This document shows positions 1 to 6,550 of a stretch of 11,291 nucleotides of DNA, piece after piece. Numbering within the stretch: the stretch's first letter is position 1; every line of letters starts with the position of its first letter. The notes beneath the pieces were generated by a model. It ran no database searches, had not been told where the DNA came from, and worked only from the letters and a program-made list of their open reading frames with translations. The DNA lies in the NCBI GenBank assembly GCA_913041775.1, contig CAJWJW010000027.1:1-11291 (forward strand), given 5' to 3'. A program made the position numbers and the translations under genes. The DNA comes from an uncultured Flavobacteriales bacterium. Its GTDB lineage: Bacteria; Bacteroidota; Bacteroidia; Flavobacteriales; UBA7430.

Positions 1-50
1 CGACCTGCTGATTACAAATCAGCTGCTCTAGCCAGCTGAGCTACATCGGC
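1..50 (-). tRNA. tRNA-Thr (anticodon TGT), 5' part, cut by window edge
   Basis: Read on the minus strand from position 50, the sequence begins with a 7-nt acceptor strand GCCGATG, then TA, a D stem GCTC/GAGC, and an anticodon stem GCTGA/TCAGC. The 7-nt anticodon loop is TTTGTAA, so the anticodon is TGT, which reads ACA threonine codons. The variable loop, T arm and 3' acceptor strand lie beyond the left edge. A candidate promoter sits about 30 nt upstream, at 80-111, so this is probably the first gene of its transcript. Downstream genes are not visible. Confidence 0.93.
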
Positions 51-79
51 TTTTTTGTTGTTAACGGCTGCGAATATAT

Positions 80-111
80 TAAAGATATTCTACTTATTTA
101 AGCCTTTACAA
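80..111 (-). promoter_or_regulatory. Candidate Bacteroidota-type promoter for the tRNA-Thr transcript
   Basis: On the minus strand a TTG (109-111) is followed after 21 nt by TATCTTTA (80-87). This matches 7 of 8 positions of the Bacteroidota -7 element TAnnTTTG, and the spacing falls in the usual -33/-7 range. Transcription would start near position 76, giving a leader of about 25 nt before the tRNA. The motifs are seen directly; promoter activity is inferred from the motif, its spacing and its position. Confidence 0.4.
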
Positions 112-540
112 GCTTTTTTGTTTGATGAATTTCTATGTAATTGAAAGTCTTTATATTAGTAAATTTACCTCATGCTATTATTCTTTTAGGTCCTAATATA
201 TTCAACCAATTACGGATTTATAATTACCAAATTTTGAGGGCATATTTTAAGCGTTTTATCTAGTACGTCTTGCAAGTATATTTCTTGTATTAAGTTAAGC
301 GCTAGTATAATTAATAATGCTAATTCTAAAGTTCTTAAAACTTGCGTAGATTCTGAAGTTGAAACAAGGTAACACCCTCTATTAATCTATAAAACATGTT
401 ACTTTTAGTATGAAAGTACTTTTGTTTAGTGTGTTTTATGCATTATAACCATCTGTTAGCCACTATTTATATCGTAATACTATATGTCTTAAATGATTAA
501 TGTTTCGTTTTTCTAGATGGTTAGTTATAAAAGTTATTTA
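112..540. other. Gene-free AT-rich intergenic stretch
   Basis: I see no coding region, RNA gene or transposon end in this stretch. All frames are broken by frequent stops. Only short palindromes of the kind expected by chance appear, for example AAAGTACTTT near 414-423 and CTTGCAAG near 269-276. It lies between the start of the tRNA transcript and the terminator of the helicase gene, both on the minus strand. Confidence 0.6.
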
Positions 541-578
541 TAATTAAAACCCCCAATACTTATACAGTATCGGGGGGG
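541..578 (-). terminator. Rho-independent terminator of the DEAD-box helicase gene
   Basis: Read on the minus strand, CCCCCGATACT, a 5-nt loop GTATA, and AGTATTGGGGG form an 11-bp stem followed by TTTTAATTA. One position separates the strands: as minus-strand RNA it is a G-U pair (571/555), while on the plus strand it would be a C/A mismatch. This supports minus-strand use. It lies about 65 nt past the helicase stop codon. Confidence 0.85.
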
Positions 579-642
579 ATGACTTATCTTCTGTTTAATC
601 GTTTCAGTTACCTGAAGATTTTTTCAGAGTTTATAGTATAGC

Positions 643-1947
643 TTATCTACGCTTGTTTCTATTGTCACTTGAATTTGAATCAGAACGATTTGATGAACTT
701 CTTCTATCGCTAGGTTTTCTAGATCTCGAACCAGAATCGCTATTTGATTGTGGTTTGCTATGGTTTCTTTGACCTCTAGTAGGTACCTTTTTTGTAGGTA
801 ATTCCGCTACTTCATCAGCATATGGATGTACTGTAACAACAGGAATCTTTTGGTCAATCAGTTTCTGAATATCTCTTAAATATGCTCTTTCTTCAATATC
901 ACAGAAAGAAATCGCAACTCCAGAATTTCTGGCTCTACCTGTTCTACCAATACGGTGAACATAGGTTTCTGGAATATTTGGAAGATCGTAGTTTATCACC
1001 AATTCTAATTGGCTCACATCAATACCTCTGGCTGCAATATCTGTAGCAATTAATACTCTGATCTCTCTGTTTTTAAAGTTCTCTAAAGCTCTTTGTCTAG
1101 CTCCCTGAGATTTGTTCCCATGGATAGCTTCAGCTTTTATTTGAGCTTTATCTAACTGCTTCACAATTTTGTTAGCTCCGTGCTTAGTTCTCGAAAAGAC
1201 CAAAACAGAATCAATATCGTTTTCTTGAATTAAATGAATCAAGAGATTTGTTTTGCTCTTTTTACTAACATAATAAAGAGCTTGTTCAACTTTTTCTGCA
1301 GTTGCTTGCTCTGGTTTAATAGTAACCTTTTCTGGTTCTCCTAAGATAGATTTAGACAGCTTTAGAATAGATTGTGGCATAGTAGCCGAGAAAAACAATG
1401 ATTGTCTGTTCTTAGGAAGTGCAGCAATCACCTTTTTAATATCGTTTATGAATCCCATATCTAACATATGATCTGCCTCATCTAAAACACAGTATTTTAT
1501 ATCTTTTAAAGATATATAACCTTGATTCATCAAATCTAAAAGACGACCTGGTGTTGCAACGAGTATATCAACACCATTACGAAGTGCATTTGTTTGTGAG
1601 CTTTGCTTAACACCACCAAAAATAACGGTGTTGTTTACGCCTGCAAACTTTCCGTATTTGGTACAGTTTTCTCCAATTTGAATTGCAAGTTCTCTTGTAG
1701 GTGTTACTATAAGAGCTTGTACTTTTCTTCTTCCTGGGCTTTCACCTCTGTCATTATGTATGTGTTGTATGATTGGAATAGAAAAAGCTGCTGTTTTTCC
1801 AGTTCCTGTTTGTGCGCACCCAAGTAAATCTTTTCTATCTAGTAAAATAGGAATCGATTGTTCTTGAATAGGTGTTGGGTTTGTATATCCTTCAGCATCT
1901 AGTGCTTTAAGGATTGGTTCGATAATACCGAGATCTTTAAATGTCAT
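643..1947 (-). CDS. rhlE: RhlE-type DEAD-box ATP-dependent RNA helicase
   Basis: This is an ATP-dependent RNA unwinding enzyme of superfamily 2, cytoplasmic, expected to act on structured RNA in ribosome assembly or mRNA decay. All helicase motifs are present in order: Q motif around residues 21-33 (GYTNPTPIQ), motif I AQTGTGKT 45-52, Ia PTRELA 83-88, Ib TPGR 132-135, II DEAD 156-159, III SAT 187-189, IV VLVFSRT 248-254, V ATDIAARGID 301-310, VI HRIGRTGR 331-338. The N-terminus (MTFKDLGI...) and core resemble RhlE. The two RecA-like domains end near residue 370. The last 50 or so residues are a low-complexity Ser/Arg/Asn/Lys tail, probably a disordered RNA-binding extension. The length of 434 aa fits the family. 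It is transcribed alone, divergent from the GreA-like gene, with a clear terminator. The family is certain; the exact subfamily (RhlE rather than CshA-like) is less so. Confidence 0.95.
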   Translation of the reverse strand: MTFKDLGIIEPILKALDAEGYTNPTPIQEQSIPILLDRKDLLGCAQTGTGKTAAFSIPIIQHIHNDRGESPGRRKVQALIVTPTRELAIQIGENCTKYGKFAGVNNTVIFGGVKQSSQTNALRNGVDILVATPGRLLDLMNQGYISLKDIKYCVLDEADHMLDMGFINDIKKVIAALPKNRQSLFFSATMPQSILKLSKSILGEPEKVTIKPEQATAEKVEQALYYVSKKSKTNLLIHLIQENDIDSVLVFSRTKHGANKIVKQLDKAQIKAEAIHGNKSQGARQRALENFKNREIRVLIATDIAARGIDVSQLELVINYDLPNIPETYVHRIGRTGRARNSGVAISFCDIEERAYLRDIQKLIDQKIPVVTVHPYADEVAELPTKKVPTRGQRNHSKPQSNSDSGSRSRKPSDRRSSSNRSDSNSSDNRNKRR

Positions 1948-2030
1948 AATTTATAGCTAAGTCGTAAATATAAGGCATTAGTTTGGATAAATTTTTATTC
2001 ATTTTTTATCATACTTTATTATTTATACGC

Positions 2031-2061
2031 TTTGTCTTTTAGCTTAAAAAGGGCATCTTTG
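2031..2061 (+). promoter_or_regulatory. Candidate promoter for the GreA-like/MFS pair
   Basis: TTTG (2031-2034), a 19-nt spacer and CATCTTTG (2054-2061) fit the Bacteroidota -33/-7 arrangement, with one mismatch (C for T) to TAnnTTTG. Counting 3-4 nt past the last G puts the start site at about 2065, next to the ATG at 2066. If the promoter is real, the mRNA would be leaderless or nearly so. This is inferred from motif and spacing only. Confidence 0.3.
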
Positions 2062-2065
2062 AAAC

Positions 2066-2524
2066 ATGAAATTATCTCTAGAATATAAAGAAAAATTACA
2101 CTGCTATTGTCAAGCTTTAATTCAAGAAAAAAAAGCATTATTAAAAGTGCAAATCGATGCACGAAAAAAGGATTTGGAGTCTGCCTCCAAAAGTTCGGCT
2201 GGTGATAAGCACGAAACTTCTAGGGCAATGATTCATTTAGAACAAGAGAAATTAGGGCTGCAGTACATCGCTGTCGAAAAACAAAGTCAATTGATCTCTC
2301 AGATTTCTGTTAATTTACATTCATCTATTCAGGCAGGAACACTTATAAGCACTCAAAAAGCTTTGTTTTACATCGCTATAGGCTTAGGAAAAGTAAATTT
2401 TAACAATCAGCAAGTATATATTATCTCACCTGTATCTCCCTTAGCCCAAGCGTTTTTAAATTCTAAGTCCTTAACCGGAGTTAGTTTTCAAACGACCAAC
2501 TATACTATTTTATCTATTGCATAA
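2066..2524 (+). CDS. Small GreA/GreB-like transcription factor (often mislabelled 3-oxoacyl-ACP synthase)
   Basis: This 152-residue protein has an α-helical, charged N-terminal half (about 5-85) that looks like a coiled coil, and a small β-rich C-terminal half (about 88-152). Residues 46-50 read GDKHE, giving Asp47 and Glu50 with the same spacing as the catalytic tip pair Asp41/Glu44 (GDLKE) of E. coli GreA. The C-terminal ISPVSPLAQAFL (119-130) lines up with the VNSPIARGL segment of the GreA FKBP-like domain. I infer a factor that enters the RNA polymerase secondary channel, either cleaving backtracked RNA or regulating the enzyme; this is not shown. Close relatives in Flavobacteriia are, to my recollection, widely labelled 3-oxoacyl-ACP synthase, but no thiolase-fold or Cys-His-His features are present and the protein is far too short. 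It is followed 11 bp later by the MFS gene, so the two are probably co-transcribed. Confidence 0.75.
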   Translation: MKLSLEYKEKLHCYCQALIQEKKALLKVQIDARKKDLESASKSSAGDKHETSRAMIHLEQEKLGLQYIAVEKQSQLISQISVNLHSSIQAGTLISTQKALFYIAIGLGKVNFNNQQVYIISPVSPLAQAFLNSKSLTGVSFQTTNYTILSIA

Positions 2525-2535
2525 ATATTACCTCT

Positions 2536-3732
2536 ATGATCAAATCAAAGTCATCGTTCGAATTTATTGCTTTAATGGCCTCACTTATGGCTATGGCAGC
2601 TTTAGCAATAGATGCTATTTTACCAGCCATGTCTATTATTGGTTCCGTTATAGGAGTTGAGAATCCAAGAGATAACCAACTTTTAATAACCATGATTTTT
2701 TTAGGTCTAGGTTTTGGTCAGTTGCTTTTCGGACCCTTATCTGATAGCTTTGGTCGTAAACCTTTGGTGTATTTTGGTTTTTTAATTTTTATTGCAGCTA
2801 GCTTTGTCTGTGTGTGTTCTACTTCTTTAGAGATGATGATTTTTGGAAGAATATTACAAGGTTTAGGTTTGTCTGCCCCAAGAACTATAAGTTATTCTAT
2901 GATAAGAGATTCCTTTCAAGGGAATGAGATGGCTCGTGTTATGTCTTTTGTAACCGTTGTTTTCATTATTGTTCCCACTCTAGCTCCTGCATTTGGTATG
3001 TATGTTCTAGAGGTGTATTCTTGGAAAGCGATTTTTTATTTTCAATTAGTTTTTTGTGTACTTATAGCTCTTTGGTTTTCTAATAGACAGGAGGAAACCC
3101 TAACAGAGGAAAATAGAATTCCGTTTACTAGACGCTTGTTTGTAAGCGGCTTTATTGAGTTGTTGAAGTATAAATCGAGTCTTGTTTATACCACTATCTC
3201 GGGTATTATAATGGGTTCGTTTATGTTGTATTTGAGTTCTTCGCAGCAAATATTTCAAGTCCAATATGGTTTGGTCGATGAGTTTCCTTACATTTTTGCA
3301 GGATTAGCAATTTCCTTCGGAGCTTCTACTTTCCTAAACGGACGTTTAGTTATGAAATATGGAATGGAGCAATTGATTAAAATATCTCTAATCGGTTATA
3401 TCCTTTCCTCTATGGTATATTTAATTGTGTTCTATAATCAAGGCAATCCTTCTATTGAGGTCTTTCTTACTTTCTTAGTGTTGCAATTTGTGTCTCTAGG
3501 TTTCTTGTTTGGTAATCTAAAATCAATTAGTCTACAACCAATTGGTCATATTGCAGGTATTGGAGCAGCTATTACAGGCTTTATATCTACTTTATTTGCA
3601 GTGCCTATAGGCGGATTTATCGGGACTTTTATTTCTGTTTCTGCTTACCCTATGTTTGTTGGGTTCTTTTTGTGTGGTCTATTTTCACTGCTTTTGTATA
3701 TTGGTTTTAAGCGATCAAGATTTTCGGTTTAG
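2536..3732 (+). CDS. Bcr/CflA-type MFS drug-resistance transporter
   Basis: This is a proton-coupled exporter of the major facilitator superfamily (DHA1, 12 transmembrane helices) in the inner membrane. The 398 residues are strongly hydrophobic with the helix pattern of the family. TM1 carries AIDAILPAM (24-32), matching the acidic D-x-x-LP motif of Bcr/CflA proteins. The loop 2-3 signature is GQLLFGPLSDSFGRK (61-75), with the Asp and Gly-Arg-Lys of MFS motif A. RILQGLGLSAPR (105-116) is motif B, and QPIGHIAGIGAAITG (334-348) matches a conserved segment of the Bcr group. Family members export drugs or small metabolites such as bicyclomycin, sulfonamides or Cys-containing peptides, and the substrate here cannot be predicted. 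It probably shares an mRNA with the GreA-like gene 11 bp upstream. It converges on ribH, with a hairpin in the 58-bp gap. Confidence 0.9.
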   Translation: MIKSKSSFEFIALMASLMAMAALAIDAILPAMSIIGSVIGVENPRDNQLLITMIFLGLGFGQLLFGPLSDSFGRKPLVYFGFLIFIAASFVCVCSTSLEMMIFGRILQGLGLSAPRTISYSMIRDSFQGNEMARVMSFVTVVFIIVPTLAPAFGMYVLEVYSWKAIFYFQLVFCVLIALWFSNRQEETLTEENRIPFTRRLFVSGFIELLKYKSSLVYTTISGIIMGSFMLYLSSSQQIFQVQYGLVDEFPYIFAGLAISFGASTFLNGRLVMKYGMEQLIKISLIGYILSSMVYLIVFYNQGNPSIEVFLTFLVLQFVSLGFLFGNLKSISLQPIGHIAGIGAAITGFISTLFAVPIGGFIGTFISVSAYPMFVGFFLCGLFSLLLYIGFKRSRFSV

Positions 3733-3735
3733 TAC

Positions 3736-3773
3736 AAAAAAAAAGGCTACTATTCGTAAGAATAATAGCCTTT
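3736..3773 (-). terminator. Terminator of the TPR-ribH transcript, possibly shared with the MFS gene
   Basis: On the minus strand AAAGGCTATTATTC, a 4-nt loop and GAATAGTAGCCTTT form a 14-bp stem running into a nine-base T tract (3736-3744). One position is a U-G pair in minus-strand RNA but a C/A mismatch on the plus strand, and the plus strand has only TTT after the stem. The hairpin is therefore built for the ribH side and would act weakly at best for the convergent MFS gene. Confidence 0.85.
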
Positions 3774-3790
3774 AATAGATTTAGAATGTT

Positions 3791-4285
3791 TTAATCCTCC
3801 GCTCTAAGTATTTGATTTATTGAAGCCATCTTGATCGCTGCAATTGCACATTCAACTCCTTTGTTGCCATGTTTACCACCAGAACGATCTATAGCTTGTT
3901 GCATAGTATTGTCGGTAAGTACTCCAAAAATAACTGGAATTTCTAAGCTGGTATTTAATTGAGTGATTCCATTACTAACTCCCTGACAAACAAAATCGAA
4001 GTGTTTAGTTTCGCCTTGTATAAGAGAACCTAGAGTAATAATAGCATCCACATTAGTAGTTTCAGCTAGCATAGAAGCACCAAAAGTTAATTCGAAACTA
4101 CCAGGTACATTTACTCGAATGATATCTTCGGGTAGTACACCGTTGTCTACTAAAGCTTTGTGAGCTCCATCGAATAAACCGGCAGTAATTTTTTCATTCC
4201 ACTCCGATACGACTACACCAAAACGCATTCCTTCTGCATTAGGTATTGATTCTGTATCGTAATGAGATAAATTTGTAGTAGCCAT
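3791..4285 (-). CDS. ribH: 6,7-dimethyl-8-ribityllumazine synthase (riboflavin biosynthesis)
   Basis: The enzyme condenses 5-amino-6-(D-ribitylamino)uracil with 3,4-dihydroxy-2-butanone 4-phosphate to 6,7-dimethyl-8-ribityllumazine, the penultimate step of riboflavin synthesis; it is cytosolic and forms pentamers or 60-mers. Family motifs are in order: substrate-binding W-N at 29-30 (VVSEWN), PGSFE 61-65, the GETKHFDF segment 91-98 with the conserved catalytic-region His95, VSNGI 103-107, PVIFGVLTD 117-125, and R134 followed by GGKHGNKG 136-143 for the phosphate site. The 164 residues are normal length, with a short N-terminal extension before the core at about residue 20. It lies 3 nt downstream of the TPR gene and so is probably translated from the same mRNA. 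I see no FMN riboswitch: the leader of the transcript is too short, and there is no room between the two genes. Confidence 0.97.
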   Translation of the reverse strand: MATTNLSHYDTESIPNAEGMRFGVVVSEWNEKITAGLFDGAHKALVDNGVLPEDIIRVNVPGSFELTFGASMLAETTNVDAIITLGSLIQGETKHFDFVCQGVSNGITQLNTSLEIPVIFGVLTDNTMQQAIDRSGGKHGNKGVECAIAAIKMASINQILRAED

Positions 4286-4288
4286 ATA

Positions 4289-4975
4289 TTAGTTTGCTGC
4301 TCTTATACGAGTGATGTATTTTCCAATGTTTTGTCCTTCTCTAGAAGAAGAGAACTCATCTTGAATACGTGTATATAAACTTAAAGCTTGTTTTTTATCA
4401 CCCAATGAATAAGCAACATTCGCCGCTTTCATTAAAAATACTGGAGTAGTAAAATCGTTTGTTCTAAGTTCTGCTGCTGTAATGTAATAGTTTAAGGCTT
4501 CTTCGTTTTGCCCTAATTCAGAGAAAGCATCTCCAATAGCACCTTTTGCAATAGGAGCTAACATTTCGTCGTCAGAAGAGAAATTATCTAAGTGCTCAAT
4601 GGCAGCTTCAGCATCTCCTAATTTAAAATAAGAAATCCCAGCATAGTATTCTGCTAAGTTTCCAGAATTTGTACTTCCATAAGATTCAATAATCTCTAAT
4701 AAACCAGCAAATTGTTCATCACCGTCTAGAGCTTCTTGGAATTTACCAAGTTCGAAATTCTTTTCTGCCATATACATCTCTGTAGCGGCATTTTCTTCGT
4801 TTGGTTGCACATAAAAACGATCGTACCCAAAGAACGCACTAAACCCAACTGCAATAGCTACTACTATAACCATCAAGCTGTTTTTATTCTTTTCAACATA
4901 CATCTCAGCCTTAGTAAGGCTTTCTTCGATTGTTTTTAATTGGTCTTCTTGATTTTGTGTATTATTTTTAGCCAT
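4289..4975 (-). CDS. Membrane-anchored tetratricopeptide-repeat protein
   Basis: The 228 residues begin with a charged N-terminal region (1-32), followed by one transmembrane helix at about 33-50 (MVIVVAIAVGFSAFFGY). The remainder is predicted to be periplasmic and helical. TPR-like repeats are visible at about 105-131 (AEYYAGISYFKLGDAEAAIEH), 142-172 (AKGAIGDAFSELGQNEEALNYY) and 182-205 (KAANVAYSLGDKKQALSLY). The architecture (short cytoplasmic N-terminus, single helix, TPR domain) resembles YfgM, a chaperone partner of the SecYEG translocon. That comparison rests on architecture, not on a recognised sequence match. TPR domains bind other proteins, and no catalytic motif is present. It is the first gene of a two-gene unit with ribH, 3 nt apart, and is divergent from recF across a 105-bp gap carrying an exact -7 promoter motif for this gene. 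Confidence 0.85.
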   Translation of the reverse strand: MAKNNTQNQEDQLKTIEESLTKAEMYVEKNKNSLMVIVVAIAVGFSAFFGYDRFYVQPNEENAATEMYMAEKNFELGKFQEALDGDEQFAGLLEIIESYGSTNSGNLAEYYAGISYFKLGDAEAAIEHLDNFSSDDEMLAPIAKGAIGDAFSELGQNEEALNYYITAAELRTNDFTTPVFLMKAANVAYSLGDKKQALSLYTRIQDEFSSSREGQNIGKYITRIRAAN

Positions 4976-5006
4976 CTTGGTCAGTTTTTCTTGTTTTAAT
5001 GATGCA

Positions 5007-5014
5007 CAAAAATA
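5007..5014 (-). promoter_or_regulatory. -7 promoter element for the TPR-ribH unit
   Basis: On the minus strand this is TATTTTTG, an exact match to TAnnTTTG. A start site 3-4 nt downstream (about 5003) gives a leader of roughly 28 nt before the TPR start codon at 4975. No clear TTG is visible at the -33 position, so support is from one element and its position. Confidence 0.5.
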
Positions 5015-5080
5015 AAAGAAATTCTTAAATGAAGACCATAAATATAAAATCAGTCTTATTTTTACCGAAATTAATTTTCA

Positions 5081-6178
5081 ATGCATCTCAAATCACTGTC
5101 CTTATTATCGTTTAAAAACTACGAAGAATCTCAACTAGAGTTCTCTTCGGGGATTAATTGTTTTGTGGGTAATAATGGCTCTGGGAAAACCAATTTATTG
5201 GACGCTATTTATTATTTATGCTTCTGCAAATCGTATTTTAATACTGTAGACACCCAGAATATTTTACACGACAAGCTTTTTTTCGTCGTGGAAGGTACTT
5301 TTGAACGTAACGAAAACCCGGAGAAGGTTTTTTGTGGAGTTAAAAAGGGTCATAAAAAAGTATTTAAAAGGAATAATAAAGAATACGAAAAGTTAGCCGA
5401 CCATATTGGTGTTTTTCCATTAGTTATTATTTCACCTTCTGATCGGGATTTAATTATTGAAGGTAGTGACACAAGACGTAAGTTTATGGATGGCGTTATA
5501 GCTCAGTCCGATAAAATATACTTACAAAACCTTATTAAGTACAATAAAGTTTTAGCACAGCGTAATGCATTATTAAAGTACTTTGCGGCTAACAGAACAT
5601 ACGACCCTATCACTCTAGAGATTTATAACGAACAACTCATAGATTTAGCTTCTAAAATCTACGCTACTCGTACTGCTTTTATGAAGCAGTTTAATCCAAT
5701 ATTTCAGGAATATTATAAAGCAATATCTCGATCAAACGAATTGGTATACTTAGAGTACAAATCTCAATTAAATCAGTATGATTTAGCAGATTTACTTAAT
5801 GAGAATCTTACAAAAGACAAAATACTGCAGTATACTACATGCGGTACACATAAAGACGATTTGTTATTTAAAATAGGAGATTTCCCAATTAAAAAACAAG
5901 GTTCTCAAGGGCAACAAAAAACCTATTTAATTGCATTGAAACTAGCTCAGTTCGATTTTATTAAAAACCTAGTGGGTTATAAACCTTTATTATTACTAGA
6001 TGATATTTTTGATAAGTTAGATGATACTCGAGTAGAAGCAATAGTTCGTTTGGTTTCTGAACTTCATTTTGGACAGATTTTTATTACAGATACTCACAAA
6101 AATAGAACTGAAGAGATCGTACGAGAAATTGATGATTCTTATCGTATATTCGATATTGATAAAGGAGTTGCACAATGA
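5081..6178 (+). CDS. recF: DNA replication and repair protein RecF
   Basis: RecF is an SMC-like ABC ATPase. With RecO and RecR it loads RecA at single-strand gaps and helps restart stalled replication forks. The ATPase head has Walker A GNNGSGKT (30-37), the ABC signature SQGQQK (275-280), and Walker B with the D-loop LLLLDDIFDKLD (303-314). The N-terminal LKSLSLLSFKNY (3-14) and the segment LVIISPSDRDLI..G...RR (114-133) are typical RecF landmarks. The 365 residues are full length. The start at 5081 puts the conserved L-x-L-x-x-F-K-N-Y close to the N-terminus, as in the family. Its stop overlaps the next start as ATGA (6175-6178), which points to translational coupling with the DUF721 gene. 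dnaA, dnaN and gyrB are not adjacent. Confidence 0.98.
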   Translation: MHLKSLSLLSFKNYEESQLEFSSGINCFVGNNGSGKTNLLDAIYYLCFCKSYFNTVDTQNILHDKLFFVVEGTFERNENPEKVFCGVKKGHKKVFKRNNKEYEKLADHIGVFPLVIISPSDRDLIIEGSDTRRKFMDGVIAQSDKIYLQNLIKYNKVLAQRNALLKYFAANRTYDPITLEIYNEQLIDLASKIYATRTAFMKQFNPIFQEYYKAISRSNELVYLEYKSQLNQYDLADLLNENLTKDKILQYTTCGTHKDDLLFKIGDFPIKKQGSQGQQKTYLIALKLAQFDFIKNLVGYKPLLLLDDIFDKLDDTRVEAIVRLVSELHFGQIFITDTHKNRTEEIVREIDDSYRIFDIDKGVAQ

Positions 6179-6465
6179 GAAGATCAAGAGAACAGAGTAT
6201 AGGCGAAGTTATTAAAGACCTACTTAAGAATTACGATATTACTTCTAAGTTTAATGAAGCACACATAGTTACCCTTTGGGATAAACTTATGGGACCTTCG
6301 GTTACCAAATACACGGTGAATATAGAAGTTGAAAAACGTGTTTTGTTTGTTCAACTTAATAATGCTGCATTAAAACAAGAACTTTCATACGGTAGAGAGA
6401 AAATTAAAAATATGCTGAATAAGGAAGTAGGCGAAGAAGTATTGTTAGATGTTCGTATCTACTAA
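6175..6465 (+). CDS. DUF721 (DciA-like) domain protein
   Basis: A 96-residue protein that consists almost entirely of one DUF721 domain. Features of the family are the N-terminal helix with GEVIKDLLKNYDI (10-22), the WDKLMGPSVTKYT segment (35-47) with the conserved Trp, and the β-hairpin plus helix VLFVQLNNAALKQELSYGREKI (56-77), where LxVxxxNxxxxQEL is the hallmark. DUF721 is the domain of DciA, which in bacteria lacking DnaC or DnaI helps load the replicative helicase DnaB. This protein is a bare version of that domain, and its helicase-loading role here is inferred. It overlaps recF by 4 bp, and this pairing with a replication gene fits a DNA-replication job. No hairpin terminator follows it before the next gene, 85 bp on. 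Confidence 0.88.
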   Translation: MRRSREQSIGEVIKDLLKNYDITSKFNEAHIVTLWDKLMGPSVTKYTVNIEVEKRVLFVQLNNAALKQELSYGREKIKNMLNKEVGEEVLLDVRIY

Positions 6466-6550
6466 TCATCATCTTTTTTAGTCAGCCAATAAATTCGCTT
6501 TTATATTAGTTCGGCATATAGTTTGTAAGTATGCTATCAAAACAACCCTC

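Noticed and set aside
125..196. Tiny open frame (about 23 residues) in the gene-free stretch
   Set aside because: It has no promoter motif, no homology I can recognise and unremarkable composition; short frames like this are expected by chance.
1603..1827. Plus-strand open frame of 74 codons
   Set aside because: It lies fully antisense to the helicase core, has Cys/Ser-rich composition unlike a real protein, and no recognisable domain.
2066..2524. 3-oxoacyl-ACP synthase
   Set aside because: The protein is only 152 residues with no thiolase-fold active site. The GDKHE and SPVSPLAQ segments fit the GreA/GreB family instead.
4736..4939. Plus-strand open frame of 67 codons
   Set aside because: It is antisense to the N-terminal part of the TPR protein; its hydrophobic stretches are the reverse reading of that gene.
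5057..5064. TATTTTTA as the recF promoter
   Set aside because: It matches 7 of 8 positions of the -7 element, but no TTG is present at -33 and such matches are frequent in this AT-rich DNA, so it is not listed as a feature.
4976..5080. FMN riboswitch controlling ribH
   Set aside because: The region between the TPR gene and recF is about 105 bp of AT-rich sequence without the conserved RFN helices, and the predicted leader is only about 28 nt.
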